This document shows, piece after piece, positions 17,680 to 26,625 of a stretch of DNA of 64,000 bases. Made by a program: the position numbers and the translations under genes. Position 1 is the stretch's first letter; every line of letters starts with the position of its first letter. Origin of the DNA: Patulibacter minatonensis DSM 18081 (GTDB lineage Bacteria > Actinomycetota > Thermoleophilia > Solirubrobacterales > Solirubrobacteraceae); NCBI RefSeq assembly GCF_000519325.1, contig NZ_KI912613.1, forward strand, positions 1,477,317 to 1,541,316, given 5' to 3'. The notes beneath the pieces were generated by a model, which was not told the DNA's origin, did not search any database, and saw only the letters and a list, made by a program, of their open reading frames with translations.

Positions 17680-18758
17680 CCCGCCAGCCCCAGCTTCCGC
17701 AGCCCGGCCGCGATCTTCTCCGTCGCGTCGACGTTGCGGATGGACTGGTCCATCTCGGAGCCCGTGACGATGACGTAGCGCTTCTTCCGCACCGCCGTGA
17801 GGCGCCGGGCGACCGGGTTCTTCTCGAGGAACGCGATCTTCGCCTTCGCGCTGTCGCCGTCGTCGCCGCGGGTCAGGTCAGCGAGGACGAGGACGGTCGG
17901 GTCGCGCTCGAGGATGGTCTCCCAGCCGACGGTCGGGAACAGCTGCTTGGAGTCCCCGAACGCGTTCTTCGCGCCGAGCTCGCGGGTGACGATCCCGGCC
18001 GCGCCGCAGCAGCCCGCGAAGTACGGGGTCTTCGTGTTCGCGTACCACCAGCCGAGCGAGACGTCCTTCGCGGAGACGCCGCCGGTGGCCTTCGCCATGC
18101 GCGCCTTCAGCGTGTCGATCAGCGTCGTGCCGCGGGACTGGACGTCGAAGATGCGCGCCATGTCGCGGATCTCGGCGTAGGTGTCCTCCATCGTCTGCGG
18201 CCGCGACTGCGTCGACTCCTGGCCCTTGCACTCCGCGACGGACTGGTACGTCGGCACGCCGAGCTTCTCGAAGCGGTCGCGCGAGGCGATGCCCTCGGCG
18301 GAGAACGTGTAGTCGAACGTCGAGTAGACGAGGTCGGGCTCGGTCTTCAGGACGCGCTCGAACGACGGGAAGTCGTCGGCCAGGCGCGGGACCCGTGCGT
18401 TGGCCTTCGCGAGGCTCGGGAGGACCGGGTCGCTCCACGACGCGGTGCCGGCCATCGAGCCCTGAACGCCGAGCGACAGCAGCGTCTCGATCGCCGGCTG
18501 GGCGACGGCGACGGCGCGCTTCGGCGCGGCGTCGAACGTCTCCTTCCGGCCGCAGTTGACGACGGTCAGCGGGTAGGTCGTGCGGGGGCCGGAGGCGGCG
18601 CTCGTGCCGGTCGACGCGGTGGTCGCGTCGTCGTCCGACGAGCCGCAGGCGGCGAGGACGAGCGCGCTGGTCGCGGCGACGGCGAGGGCGCTCGCCCGGC
18701 GGAGCGGTGAGCGACGGTCGACACGGGTCGACGCGGGAACGACGGTGCGTGGTGTCAC
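17676..18758 (-). CDS. BtuF-like substrate-binding lipoprotein (first copy, riboswitch-proximal)
   Basis: A 360-residue lipoprotein with lipobox LAAC after an unusually long N-terminal region. The fold is that of class III binding proteins (FepB/BtuF). It shares the rare AGCCG motif and the tail LTAVRKKRYVIVTGSEMD with the second copy, so the two arose by duplication. The GTG at 18758 follows GAAGGA. It is the first gene after the cobalamin riboswitch, 87 bases from the aptamer's 3' end. Its role is capture of B12 or a precursor outside the membrane; the reason for two receptors is unknown. Confidence 0.88.
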   Translation of the reverse strand: MTPRTVVPASTRVDRRSPLRRASALAVAATSALVLAACGSSDDDATTASTGTSAASGPRTTYPLTVVNCGRKETFDAAPKRAVAVAQPAIETLLSLGVQGSMAGTASWSDPVLPSLAKANARVPRLADDFPSFERVLKTEPDLVYSTFDYTFSAEGIASRDRFEKLGVPTYQSVAECKGQESTQSRPQTMEDTYAEIRDMARIFDVQSRGTTLIDTLKARMAKATGGVSAKDVSLGWWYANTKTPYFAGCCGAAGIVTRELGAKNAFGDSKQLFPTVGWETILERDPTVLVLADLTRGDDGDSAKAKIAFLEKNPVARRLTAVRKKRYVIVTGSEMDQSIRNVDATEKIAAGLRKLGLAG

Positions 18759-18844
18759 GCGGTGGTCCTTCGATCAGAGGGCCCGTTCGCGGGGTCCGGT
18801 TGGCGATCCGGCCGGCGACGTGCGGAGCACGCCGGGGGCCGCGA

Positions 18845-18997
18845 GCCGGCAGGTCTTCGGACTCGGGTTCGTCCGGGCGGGGCGCCTTCCCGGATCCGTG
18901 GATCCAGTGGCATGGTGCCCCGCCCGTCCCCCTCACCGCTGCGCGTCAGTTCCGGTCTTCCACCGGATTCCCTGACCCACGATCGTGGGTACGACCA
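18845..18997 (-). promoter_or_regulatory. Cobalamin (adenosylcobalamin-class) riboswitch upstream of the B12 importer genes
   Basis: Read on the minus strand, the leader contains CAGGGAATCCGGTGG near the 5' side, GACGCGCAGCGGTGAGG, GCCACTGG, and the 3' block GAGTCCGAAGACCTGCCGGC. These are the conserved cobalamin-aptamer elements in the right order. A GC-rich hairpin (GGCGTGC/GCACG-type arms, about 18800-18830) lies between the aptamer and the GTG at 18758 and could act as expression platform. A possible -10, TATCGT, is at 19010-19015. High B12 should switch off the downstream genes. Confidence 0.93.
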
Positions 18998-19104
18998 GCT
19001 CGCGGCGGCACGATACCGGACGGCATTCGCGGGGCACCCGGGCACCGGCGCCGATCACCGGGGCGCCGCGCCGCGTGGCAGGGGCGTCGACCGCCGGCCC
19101 GGCG

Positions 19105-19407
19105 CTACAGCAGCGATCGGGGCAGGACCGGCTCGCCCCGCCGACGCCGCACGACCGCGAGCACGATCACGACGACGAGCGCGACGACGGTCAGGGATGC
19201 GAAGTCCTCGACGTCGGTGAGCACGCTCAGGGCCATGCCACCGATCCCGAACCAGATCGCGACCTCCTGCCCGCGTTCCAGCGGACCGACGGACGACCTC
19301 GTTCCGCGCTCGCGGTAGACCCGCACCAGGTTCAGGGCGATCCCGAGGAGGACGGCGACCGCGGCGACCTGGAAGACGACGCCGGACACGGAGGCGGTCG
19401 GGAGCAT
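19105..19407 (-). CDS. Small membrane protein of unknown function
   Basis: A 100-residue protein with three hydrophobic stretches (about 8-28, 49-63 and 69-86) and an Arg-rich end (RRRRGEP). Codon use fits a real gene and it has a clean ATG and stop. No family is recognisable. It is divergent from the patatin-like gene at 19533 and sits just upstream of the cobalamin-riboswitch region on the same strand, but about 90 bases separate it from that promoter, so a functional link is not shown. Confidence 0.6.
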   Translation of the reverse strand: MLPTASVSGVVFQVAAVAVLLGIALNLVRVYRERGTRSSVGPLERGQEVAIWFGIGGMALSVLTDVEDFASLTVVALVVVIVLAVVRRRRGEPVLPRSLL

Positions 19408-19532
19408 GGGCGACCGGTGCCCGGGCGGCGGCAGGAGGGGCCCCCGGCGGTCGACGAACCACCCGGATGTCGGGGTGACGGAGGACGCTCCACGTCACGC
19501 ACCGGACGGCACACGTCGCCTACCGTCGGAGG

Positions 19533-20390
19533 ATGCAACGCGCGCTCGTCCTCGGTGCCGGTGGCCTCGCGGCCATCGCCTGGGAGACCGGACTGCTCGC
19601 GGGGCTGCGCGCGCACGGCGTCGATCTGACCGGCGCGGACCTCGTCGTCGGGACCTCCGCCGGATCGACCGTCGCGGCGCAGCTCGGCGGACTGCGCGAC
19701 CTCGACGAGCTCGTCGCCGCCCAGCTGGACCCCGCGACGAGCGAGCTGACACCCGACCGCGACCCCGCACGGATCGCCGAGCGCGCGGCGATCTGGGAGA
19801 CCCTCGCGGACACCGGCGGCGACCCCCTTCCGGCCCGCCGCCGGATGGGCGAGATCGCGCTGGCCACGCCGACCGTCGACGAGGCCACGCGCCGGGCGGT
19901 GATCGTCGCCCGCCTCGCCGGCGTCGACTGGCCGACCCGCCCGCTGCTGGTCCCGGCGGTCGACGCGGTCACGGGCGAGCGCGTCGTCCTCGACCGCGAC
20001 TCGGGTGTCCCCCTGGTCGACGCCGTCGCGGCGAGCTGCGCGGTCCCCGGCATGTGGCCGCCGGTGACGATCGGCGAGCGCCGCTACGTCGACGGCGGCG
20101 TCCACTCGGGGACGAACGTGGACCTCGCGCTCGCGGCCGACCTCGTCGTCGTGCTGCAGGCCGGCGACGCGCGGCCCGACGACGCCGGCGCGGCCGACGC
20201 GCTGCCCGCCGGCGACCGCCGGCGACTCCTGGTGCTGAGGCCCGACGACGCGTTCGTCGCGGCCCGCGGCGAGGACCCGCTGGACCCGGCCGTGCGACCG
20301 GGGTGCGTCCGGGCCGGGCTGGCGCAGGCCGCCCGGGTGGCCCCCAGGGTGCGGACACGCTGGGACGCGGTGGCTGCGGCACGACGCTGA
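19533..20390 (+). CDS. Patatin-like phospholipase
   Basis: A 285-residue serine acyl hydrolase of the patatin/RssA family. The oxyanion loop GAGGL (8-12), nucleophile elbow GTSAGS (40-45, Ser42) and catalytic Asp in YVDGGVHSG (about 190) form the Ser-Asp dyad. No signal peptide or membrane segment is visible, so it is probably cytoplasmic and acts on lipid acyl esters. A TACCGT -10 element ends 6 bases before the ATG, and the intervening CGGAGG could also act as a ribosome site. It is a single-gene unit between two small membrane proteins. Confidence 0.87.
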   Translation: MQRALVLGAGGLAAIAWETGLLAGLRAHGVDLTGADLVVGTSAGSTVAAQLGGLRDLDELVAAQLDPATSELTPDRDPARIAERAAIWETLADTGGDPLPARRRMGEIALATPTVDEATRRAVIVARLAGVDWPTRPLLVPAVDAVTGERVVLDRDSGVPLVDAVAASCAVPGMWPPVTIGERRYVDGGVHSGTNVDLALAADLVVVLQAGDARPDDAGAADALPAGDRRRLLVLRPDDAFVAARGEDPLDPAVRPGCVRAGLAQAARVAPRVRTRWDAVAAARR

Positions 20391-20409
20391 TCGCGCGGGC
20401 CGCCCGGTC

Positions 20410-20802
20410 CTAGAAGGCGGTGTCCTTCAGGAGCCCCAGGACGCTGGCCGCGGGGTAGCCGACGATCGCGAAGACGATCGCCCCGGTGGTGATCGCGACG
20501 TAGTCGGCCGTGAGTCGGCCCGGCTCGGGGCGACCGGGCCGCGCGGCCAGCCGGACGCCGACGTGGCAGGCGACGACGACGGCCGCGAGCGCCACGACGG
20601 CGAGGCCCCAGGTGCTCGCGCTCTGGCCGGGCGAGGCCGCGACGAGGACCGCGAGGAAGGCCGCGCCCCCGGCCAGCGCGCCGGCGACCCGGACCCGGCC
20701 GACGGAGCGCCGTGCGAGCCGGGCCTTCCAGGCCTCCAGCTCGCGGTCCTCGGCGGCCTGGGCAGCGGCGGCGCCCGCGGTCGGCGTGCTCGGTGCGGTC
20801 AC
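20410..20802 (-). CDS. Small membrane protein of unknown function
   Basis: A 130-residue protein with an acidic/alanine-rich N-terminus (about 1-40) and four hydrophobic segments (about 45-62, 68-84, 100-115 and a short final one). No family is recognisable. The GTG start at 20802 is chosen because a TACGCT -10 element lies exactly 6 bases upstream, implying a leaderless message. The stop is close to the end of the converging patatin gene. It is divergent from the alcohol dehydrogenase; a CRP-type palindrome lies between them. Confidence 0.62.
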   Translation of the reverse strand: MTAPSTPTAGAAAAQAAEDRELEAWKARLARRSVGRVRVAGALAGGAAFLAVLVAASPGQSASTWGLAVVALAAVVVACHVGVRLAARPGRPEPGRLTADYVAITTGAIVFAIVGYPAASVLGLLKDTAF

Positions 20803-20899
20803 GCCCGAAGCGTACGGGAGGCCGGGTGGCGGGATCGGGGACTCTCCGTCCCGGGCCGCCCCGCGGTCCGTCCGTGCGGCGGGCACGCACGGGCCTCCG

Positions 20900-20915
20900 C
20901 GTGACCACCGTCACG
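20900..20915. promoter_or_regulatory. CRP/FNR-type palindrome upstream of the alcohol dehydrogenase
   Basis: CGTGAC-CACC-GTCACG, a perfect 6-bp inverted repeat, contains the GTGA-N6-TCAC core used by CRP/GlxR-family regulators. It is 34 bases upstream of a weak -10 (TAGCAG at 20950-20955) which in turn is 6 bases before the alcohol dehydrogenase ATG. The position suits an activator. Confidence 0.45.
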
Positions 20916-20961
20916 TACTCCGTCACGGTCGATCCCCCCGTCCACCGGGTAGCAGCGACCC

Positions 20962-22014
20962 ATGAGCACCACTGCCAGCGCCTACGGCGCCACGTCCGTC
21001 TCCGAGCCCCTCGAGGCGCTCACCATCGAGCGCCGCGACCTCGGTCCGAAGGACGTCCACATCGACATCAAGTTCTGCGGGATCTGCCACTCCGACATCC
21101 ACTTCGCCCGCGGCGAGTGGGGCGACATCGAGTATCCGCTCGTGCCGGGCCACGAGATCGCGGGCATCGTCGAGGCCGTCGGCGACGAGGTCACGACGTT
21201 CCGGGTCGGCGACCGCGTCGGCGTCGGCTGCCTCGTGAACTCCTGCGGCGAGTGCTCGAGCTGTGAGCGCGGCGAGGAGCAGTACTGCATCCCCGGCTCC
21301 ACGCAGACCTACGGCATGAAGGACGCCGACGGCACGACGACCCAGGGCGGCTACTCGAGCGACGTCGTGGTCGTCGAGGACTTCGTCCTGCGGATCCCCG
21401 ACGGCCTCGAGCTCGACCAGGCCGCGCCGCTCCTCTGCGCCGGCATCACGACGTACTCGCCGCTGCACCACTGGGAGGCCGGGCCCGGCAAGAGGATCGC
21501 GGTCGTCGGCTTCGGCGGGCTCGGCCACATGGCCGTCAAGCTCGCCCACGCCATGGGCGCCGAGGTCACCGTCCTCTCGCAGACGCTGAGCAAGGAGGAG
21601 GACGGCAAGCGCCTGGGCGCCGACCACTACTACGCCACGCAGGACGACGCGACGTTCGAGGAGCTCCAGGGGCGCTTCGACCTCATCATCAACACCGTCA
21701 GCGCGAAGCTCGAGATCGACCGGTTCCTCGGGCTGCTCACGATCGACGGGACGCTCGTCAACGTCGGCGCGCCGCCGGAGCCGCTCCCGGTCTCCGCGTT
21801 CAACCTGATCTTCGGGCGCAAGTCGTTCGCGGGCTCCGCGATCGGCGGCATCCGTGAGACCCAGGAGATGCTCGACTTCTGCGCCGAGAAGGGCATCGCG
21901 CCGGAGATCGAGACGATCGGCGTCGACGACATCAACGACGCCTGGGAGCGCGTCCTGAAGTCCGACGTCCGCTACCGCTTCGTGATCGACAACTCGACGC
22001 TGGCCGAGGTGTAG
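20962..22014 (+). CDS. Zinc-dependent NAD(P) alcohol dehydrogenase (YahK/cinnamyl-alcohol type)
   Basis: A 350-residue medium-chain dehydrogenase. It has the catalytic zinc residues CGICHSD (about 39-45) and PGHE (about 63-66), the four-cysteine structural zinc cluster within [15 protein letters not shown] (about 95-110), and the cofactor loop GFGGLGH (about 180-186). It matches the broad aldehyde-reductase group that reduces aldehydes with NADPH in the cytoplasm. It is monocistronic. A CRP-like palindrome and a weak TAGCAG -10 precede it. The true substrate cannot be read from the sequence. Confidence 0.92.
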   Translation: MSTTASAYGATSVSEPLEALTIERRDLGPKDVHIDIKFCGICHSDIHFARGEWGDIEYPLVPGHEIAGIVEAVGDEVTTFRVGDRVGVGCLVNSCGECSSCERGEEQYCIPGSTQTYGMKDADGTTTQGGYSSDVVVVEDFVLRIPDGLELDQAAPLLCAGITTYSPLHHWEAGPGKRIAVVGFGGLGHMAVKLAHAMGAEVTVLSQTLSKEEDGKRLGADHYYATQDDATFEELQGRFDLIINTVSAKLEIDRFLGLLTIDGTLVNVGAPPEPLPVSAFNLIFGRKSFAGSAIGGIRETQEMLDFCAEKGIAPEIETIGVDDINDAWERVLKSDVRYRFVIDNSTLAEV

Positions 22015-22140
22015 GTCGGAGGGCCCCCGGCGCTCGTCGACCGCCCGTCGATCGGCGACGCCGGGCGGCCTGCCTGCGCGCCATCGGCACGACCGGCAGC
22101 GACGCTCGCCCGACGGACGCCCCGGCGGTACCGTCGCCGG

Positions 22141-23031
<891 letters not shown>

Positions 23032-23130
23032 GGCCCGCCGACGCGGCTGACGGACGAGACGCGGCCGTCGGGCGCCCGCGGCGGTCGACGACCGGGGGTC
23101 CGTACGTGGGTCGTCGCGGGCCGCGGCGGG

Positions 23131-23679
23131 TCAGCCTGCGAGCTCGGCGAGCCCGAACGCGAACCCGGGCAGCAGCGGCGACTCGAGCGTCCCGCCGGCC
23201 GCGACCTCGAGGGTTCTCCGCCCGCCGTCCTGCGCCCGGACGATCGTCGCGCCCGTCGGGTCCGTCCGCACGAGCCAGACCTCGCGGGCCCCGGCGGCGA
23301 GGTAGCGGTCGAGCTTGACCTCGGCGTCGTAGCGGGCGGTGCTGGGCGAGGCGACCTCGACGACCAGGTCGCCGGCCGGCCACGGACGCTCGCGGTCCGA
23401 CGGCAGCCCGCGGTCGGCGGCGTACCACTGCAGGTCGGGGCCGAAGATCGTGTCCGGCCCGATGTCGGTGTCGATCGGGAGCAGCACCTGCCCGCGGTCG
23501 GGTGCCGCACGCGACCAGAACACCAGGGCCGTGAGGATGTTCACGACGGCCTTCTGGTGCACCGGCAGCGGGTCGTTCATCGTGACGAGCTCACCGTCGA
23601 GCAGCTCGAACCGGACCCCGGGCGGCGACTCGGGAAGGGCGAGGTACTCCTCCCGGGTGAAGCGGGCGGCGATCGTCAT
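23131..23679 (-). CDS. Uma2 (DUF820) family putative endonuclease
   Basis: A 182-residue protein of the PD-(D/E)xK-fold Uma2 family. It has RFELLDGELV near the N-terminus, PDLQWYA, and the core VVEVASPSTARYDAEVKLDRYLAAGAREVWLV, which contains the conserved E-x-S-P-S-T and D-x-x-x-K nuclease-fold residues. Function of the family is poorly known. The ATG at 23679 is favoured because a TACGAT -10-like element (23690-23695) overlaps the alternative ATG at 23691. It is monocistronic and borders the repeat-rich tract to its right. Confidence 0.82.
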   Translation of the reverse strand: MTIAARFTREEYLALPESPPGVRFELLDGELVTMNDPLPVHQKAVVNILTALVFWSRAAPDRGQVLLPIDTDIGPDTIFGPDLQWYAADRGLPSDRERPWPAGDLVVEVASPSTARYDAEVKLDRYLAAGAREVWLVRTDPTGATIVRAQDGGRRTLEVAAGGTLESPLLPGFAFGLAELAG

Positions 23680-23800
23680 CGTGCTGGTCATCGTAGGCGC
23701 GGGGTCGGGGACTGTCCACGCGCCGATCGTGGCCCGGGCGGACGTGCCGGGACCAGGGGCGAACGGTGCCGAAAGCGTGACGAGGGCGTGCCGGGGGAGG

Positions 23801-23887
23801 GGAGGACCGGCCGTGGGTGCGGATGACCGGCCGTGGGTGCGGATGACCGGCCGTGGGTGCGGATGACCGGCCGTGGGTGCGGATGAC
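23801..23887. repeat. 20-bp tandem repeat, four units
   Basis: Unit GGATGACCGGCCGTGGGTGC occurs three times exactly at 23821-23880, with a one-base variant at 23801-23820 and a 7-base remnant after. There are no spacers. It is followed by a run of ten C residues (23891-23899 region) that may be prone to slippage. Confidence 0.9.
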
Positions 23888-23936
23888 GTGCCCCCCCCCG
23901 CGCACCGAGACGCGGCCCGCCGTCGCCGACCGCCTC

Positions 23937-24120
23937 GACGAACGCTGAAAGGCACGCCAGGTCGGGGACGGACGTGCGCCCGGCGTTCGTTGATGCGCTC
24001 CCGGCGCAGGAAGGCACGCCACCTCGTGGCACGGACCGCGCCGGCGTTCGTTCCTGCGCTGTGACCGCAGGAACGAACGCCGGCCCACCGCCGACCCGGG
24101 CGTGGCGCGCTTTCCTGCGC
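23937..24120. repeat. Mosaic of inverted and direct repeats with a perfect 18-bp hairpin
   Basis: CCGGCGTTCGTTCCTGCG (24041-24058) and its exact reverse complement (24066-24083) face each other across 7 bases. Related pieces recur: GGCGTTCGTT at about 23982, AAGGCACGCCA at about 23950 and 24011, and a reverse-oriented copy with TTTCCTGCGC near 24111. This looks like a shuffled dispersed repeat rather than coding sequence. Confidence 0.75.
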
Positions 24121-24169
24121 TCGCCGCTCGCCGCTCGCCGCTCGCCGCTCGCCGCTCGCCGCTCGCCGC
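24121..24169. repeat. 7-bp microsatellite, seven units
   Basis: TCGCCGC repeated seven times without error, about 50 bases upstream of the NfeD-like gene's -10 element. Copy number of such tracts often varies between strains by slippage. Confidence 0.92.
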
Positions 24170-24231
24170 CCTCGGCCGATCGGCCCGGAGTGGTCGTCGT
24201 GGCGCGTTCCCGCGCCTAGACTGGCTCGAGG

Positions 24232-24459
24232 ATGGCCGACCACACCCTCGCCGGCAAGATCGGCCGCGTCACCGGACCCGTCCGGACCGGGCGGCTCGGC
24301 GAGGTCATGCTCGCCGTCGGCGACCGCGTCGAGGCGTACTACGCCGTCGCGTACGACGGCGAGGAGTCCATCGAGCGCGGCGCCGAGTGCGTCGTCGTCG
24401 AACCCCACCCGCAGCTCTCCCGCACCGTGCTCGTCACGGCGTACCCCGGCTCGCCCTGA
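24232..24459 (+). CDS. Short NfeD-like OB-fold protein
   Basis: A 75-residue soluble protein with a beta-barrel pattern, GKIGRVTGPVRTGRLGEV then GDRVEAYYAVAYDG and GAECVVVE, resembling the C-terminal OB domain of NfeD proteins without the membrane part. NfeD domains accompany flotillins, and here the gene sits 24 bases ahead of a flotillin gene on the same strand. A TAGACT element at 24217-24222 lies 9 bases before the ATG and is probably the promoter of the pair. It probably assists flotillin assembly at the membrane. Confidence 0.7.
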   Translation: MADHTLAGKIGRVTGPVRTGRLGEVMLAVGDRVEAYYAVAYDGEESIERGAECVVVEPHPQLSRTVLVTAYPGSP

Positions 24460-24483
24460 GCCCCGACCACCAGGAACCGTCCC

Positions 24484-26088
24484 ATGCCCGTCCTCGCGTC
24501 CGTCCCCGTCTGGGTCTATCCCGTCGCCGCCCTGGCGATCCTCGTCGTCCTCGGCGTGATCCTGGCGTTCTCCGTCTACCAGGTGCCCAAGGGCAACGAG
24601 GCGCTGATCATCACCGGCGCGGGCTCGAAGGGCGACAACCAGCCGAAGTCCGACGACCCGAACGCCCCGGTCGTCGAGGCGACGATGAACTTCAAGGTCG
24701 TCACCTCCGGCGGCTCGATCGTGATCCCCGTGCTGCAGCGCGCGCAGCGGCTGTCGCTCGAGTCGCGCACCGTCGACCTCGGCGAGAACAACGCGGGCCT
24801 GCACTGCGTCTCCAAGCAGGCGATCCCCGTCGAGGTCGAGGCCGTGATGGCGTTCAAGGTCGGCAACGACCGCGCGTCGATCGCCAACGCCGTGACCCGC
24901 TTCCAGGACACGCCCGACGACGTCATCAAGCGCACGATCAAGGACATCGCCCACGGTCATCTGCGCACCGTGGTCGGCGGGCTGACGGTCGAGGCCCTGA
25001 TCGCCGACCGCAACGCCCTGACCGACGAGGTCCGCGACGCCACCGCGGTCGAGATGCAGAAGCTCGGGCTCGTCATCGACTCCTTCCAGGTCAAGGACAT
25101 CCGCGACCCGCAGGGCTCGCAGGAGGGCTACATCCGGAACCTCGGCAAGCCGCAGGCCGCCGCCGTCGCCGCGGCCGCCCGCATCGCCGCCGCCGAGCGC
25201 GAGCAGGAGGCCGCGGAGCGCGAGGCCGCTGCCGCCGCGAAGGCCGCGGAGGCCAAGCGCGACTCCGACGTCCGCCGTGCCGCCGCGCAGGCCGAGACCG
25301 ACCGGGCGCAGCAGGAGGCCGCGCAGGCCGGCCCGCTGGCCGAGGCGAAGGCCCGTCAGGCCGTCGTCGAGGCCGACACCCGCGCCGCCGAGCTCGAGGC
25401 GAACCTCGAGGAGCAGCGACTGCAGACGACCGTCCGCAAGCCCGCCGACGCCCGGGCGTACGAGCAGGTCACGAACGCCAACGCCGCCCGCGAGGCGTCG
25501 ATCGCCGCCGCCGAGGCCGAGGCGCAGAAGACCCGGCTGGACGCCAACGTCCGTGCGGAGGCCACGAAGCTCGATGCCTCCGCCCGCGCCGAGGCGACGA
25601 AGCTCGACGCGTCCGCCCGCGCCGAGGCGACCCAGAAGAACGGCATCGCCGACGCCGAGGCGACGAAGGCCCGGCTGCTCGCCGAGGCCGAGGGCACCAG
25701 GGAGAAGGGCCTCGCCGAGGCCGCGGGCATCGAGGCCCGACAGAAGGCGCTCGCCGAGAACGCCGAGGGGGTCGTCGCCCAGCAGATCGCGGAGCAGCTG
25801 CCGGCGATCGTCTCCGCCGCCGCACGCCAGTACGAGAACGTCGGCAGCCTCACCGTCCTCGACGGCGCCGAGGGCCTGAACCGCGGGCTGCTCTCCACGG
25901 TCGGCGTCGCCTCGGCGATCATGCCGATCGCGAAGAGCCTCTTCGAGGCGACGAACGACGTCGCGAAGGCCGTCGTGACCGACCAGCCGGCGGAGCGGCG
26001 CGCCGCTCCGCCGAAGCCCGCCGCCGAGCCGAAGGGCTTCCGGACGACCGCGCCGGCGCGCCCGAAGGACGGGCCGGAGAAGGACTGA
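24484..26088 (+). CDS. Flotillin-like SPFH/PHB-domain membrane protein
   Basis: A 534-residue protein that scaffolds membrane microdomains. An N-terminal membrane anchor (about 9-30) is followed by the SPFH domain (about 35-230, with QVPKGNEALIITGAG and VEAVMAFKVG). A long Ala/Glu/Lys-rich coiled coil (about 230-440) contains a threefold RAEATKLDASA-type repeat, and a final globular segment with a Pro/Lys tail ends the protein. Length and order match the YuaG/FloT class. It forms an operon with the NfeD-like gene. Repeats within the coiled coil may vary by recombination. Confidence 0.93.
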   Translation: MPVLASVPVWVYPVAALAILVVLGVILAFSVYQVPKGNEALIITGAGSKGDNQPKSDDPNAPVVEATMNFKVVTSGGSIVIPVLQRAQRLSLESRTVDLGENNAGLHCVSKQAIPVEVEAVMAFKVGNDRASIANAVTRFQDTPDDVIKRTIKDIAHGHLRTVVGGLTVEALIADRNALTDEVRDATAVEMQKLGLVIDSFQVKDIRDPQGSQEGYIRNLGKPQAAAVAAAARIAAAEREQEAAEREAAAAAKAAEAKRDSDVRRAAAQAETDRAQQEAAQAGPLAEAKARQAVVEADTRAAELEANLEEQRLQTTVRKPADARAYEQVTNANAAREASIAAAEAEAQKTRLDANVRAEATKLDASARAEATKLDASARAEATQKNGIADAEATKARLLAEAEGTREKGLAEAAGIEARQKALAENAEGVVAQQIAEQLPAIVSAAARQYENVGSLTVLDGAEGLNRGLLSTVGVASAIMPIAKSLFEATNDVAKAVVTDQPAERRAAPPKPAAEPKGFRTTAPARPKDGPEKD

Positions 26089-26147
26089 CCACCACCGGTC
26101 CGGAACGGTCGTCCCATTTCGGGGCGGACCGCGGGTACGGTGCCCGC

Positions 26148-26531
26148 ATGAGCACGGACACGACCGAGGTCGACACCTACCTGAAGGTCATCGCGGGCGT
26201 GCGGATCGCCTACGGCGTCGCGTCGTTCGCGGCGCCGGCGGTCGCGATCGCGCTCGTCGGCGTGAAGTCGACCGAGGACTCGCGCCAGACGAACTACTTC
26301 CTGGGCAGCCGCGACATCGCCCTCGGGATCCACGCCCTGGTGGCGATCCGGAACGGCACGCAGAGGGACGCCGTCCTCGTCAACCAGCTCTGCGAGGTCG
26401 TCGACAGCGTGATCGCCGCGCAGGACATCGCCCGGCGCGGCAGGGTCACGGCGGCGGGGGCGTTCGCGGTCGTGTTCAACGTCTCGCAACACGCCGCCTG
26501 GATCAGGTCGCGGCTGCTGTTGAAGGGCTGA
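26148..26531 (+). CDS. Small integral membrane protein (DUF4267-like)
   Basis: A 127-residue protein with about four hydrophobic segments (about 12-38, 55-68, 80-95 and 100-122). The fold outline, with AGVRIAYGVASFAAP and FLGSRDIALGIHALVAI, resembles DUF4267-type membrane proteins; function unknown. The ATG at 26148 is supported by TACGGT (26136-26141) exactly 6 bases upstream, suggesting its own leaderless transcript independent of the flotillin operon 59 bases upstream. Confidence 0.68.
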   Translation: MSTDTTEVDTYLKVIAGVRIAYGVASFAAPAVAIALVGVKSTEDSRQTNYFLGSRDIALGIHALVAIRNGTQRDAVLVNQLCEVVDSVIAAQDIARRGRVTAAGAFAVVFNVSQHAAWIRSRLLLKG

Positions 26532-26611
26532 CGCGAGAGTCCTGGACCGCGGGGCGGCGGGTGCGCGACGGTCGCGTCCCGCCGGCGCGGGGCGCGACGC
26601 CGTCGTCCAGC

Positions 26612-26625
26612 GGGCCTTCGGGCCC
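26612..26625 (-). terminator. Short hairpin at the end of the GH5 gene
   Basis: GGGCC and GGCCC pair around a TTCG loop, overlapping the GH5 stop codon. There is no T-run, as is common for GC-rich genomes. It may serve both the GH5 gene and the converging membrane-protein gene. Confidence 0.4.

Noticed and set aside
13607-18758. Siderophore (iron) importer as the identity of the first FecCD system
   Set aside because: A clear cobalamin riboswitch heads the series and no iron box is nearby, so B12/corrinoid uptake is preferred.
23801-23887. CRISPR-like short repeats
   Set aside because: Perfect 20-bp tandem units with no spacers; a simple minisatellite.
23131-24169. Mobile element carrying the Uma2 gene and repeats
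   Set aside because: No transposase, terminal inverted repeats or target duplication seen; base composition is like that of the neighbours.
24102-24480. N-terminal part of an 809-residue ORF overlapping the NfeD and flotillin genes
   Set aside because: It is an out-of-frame shadow; only its far end (from 26148) coincides with a real gene.
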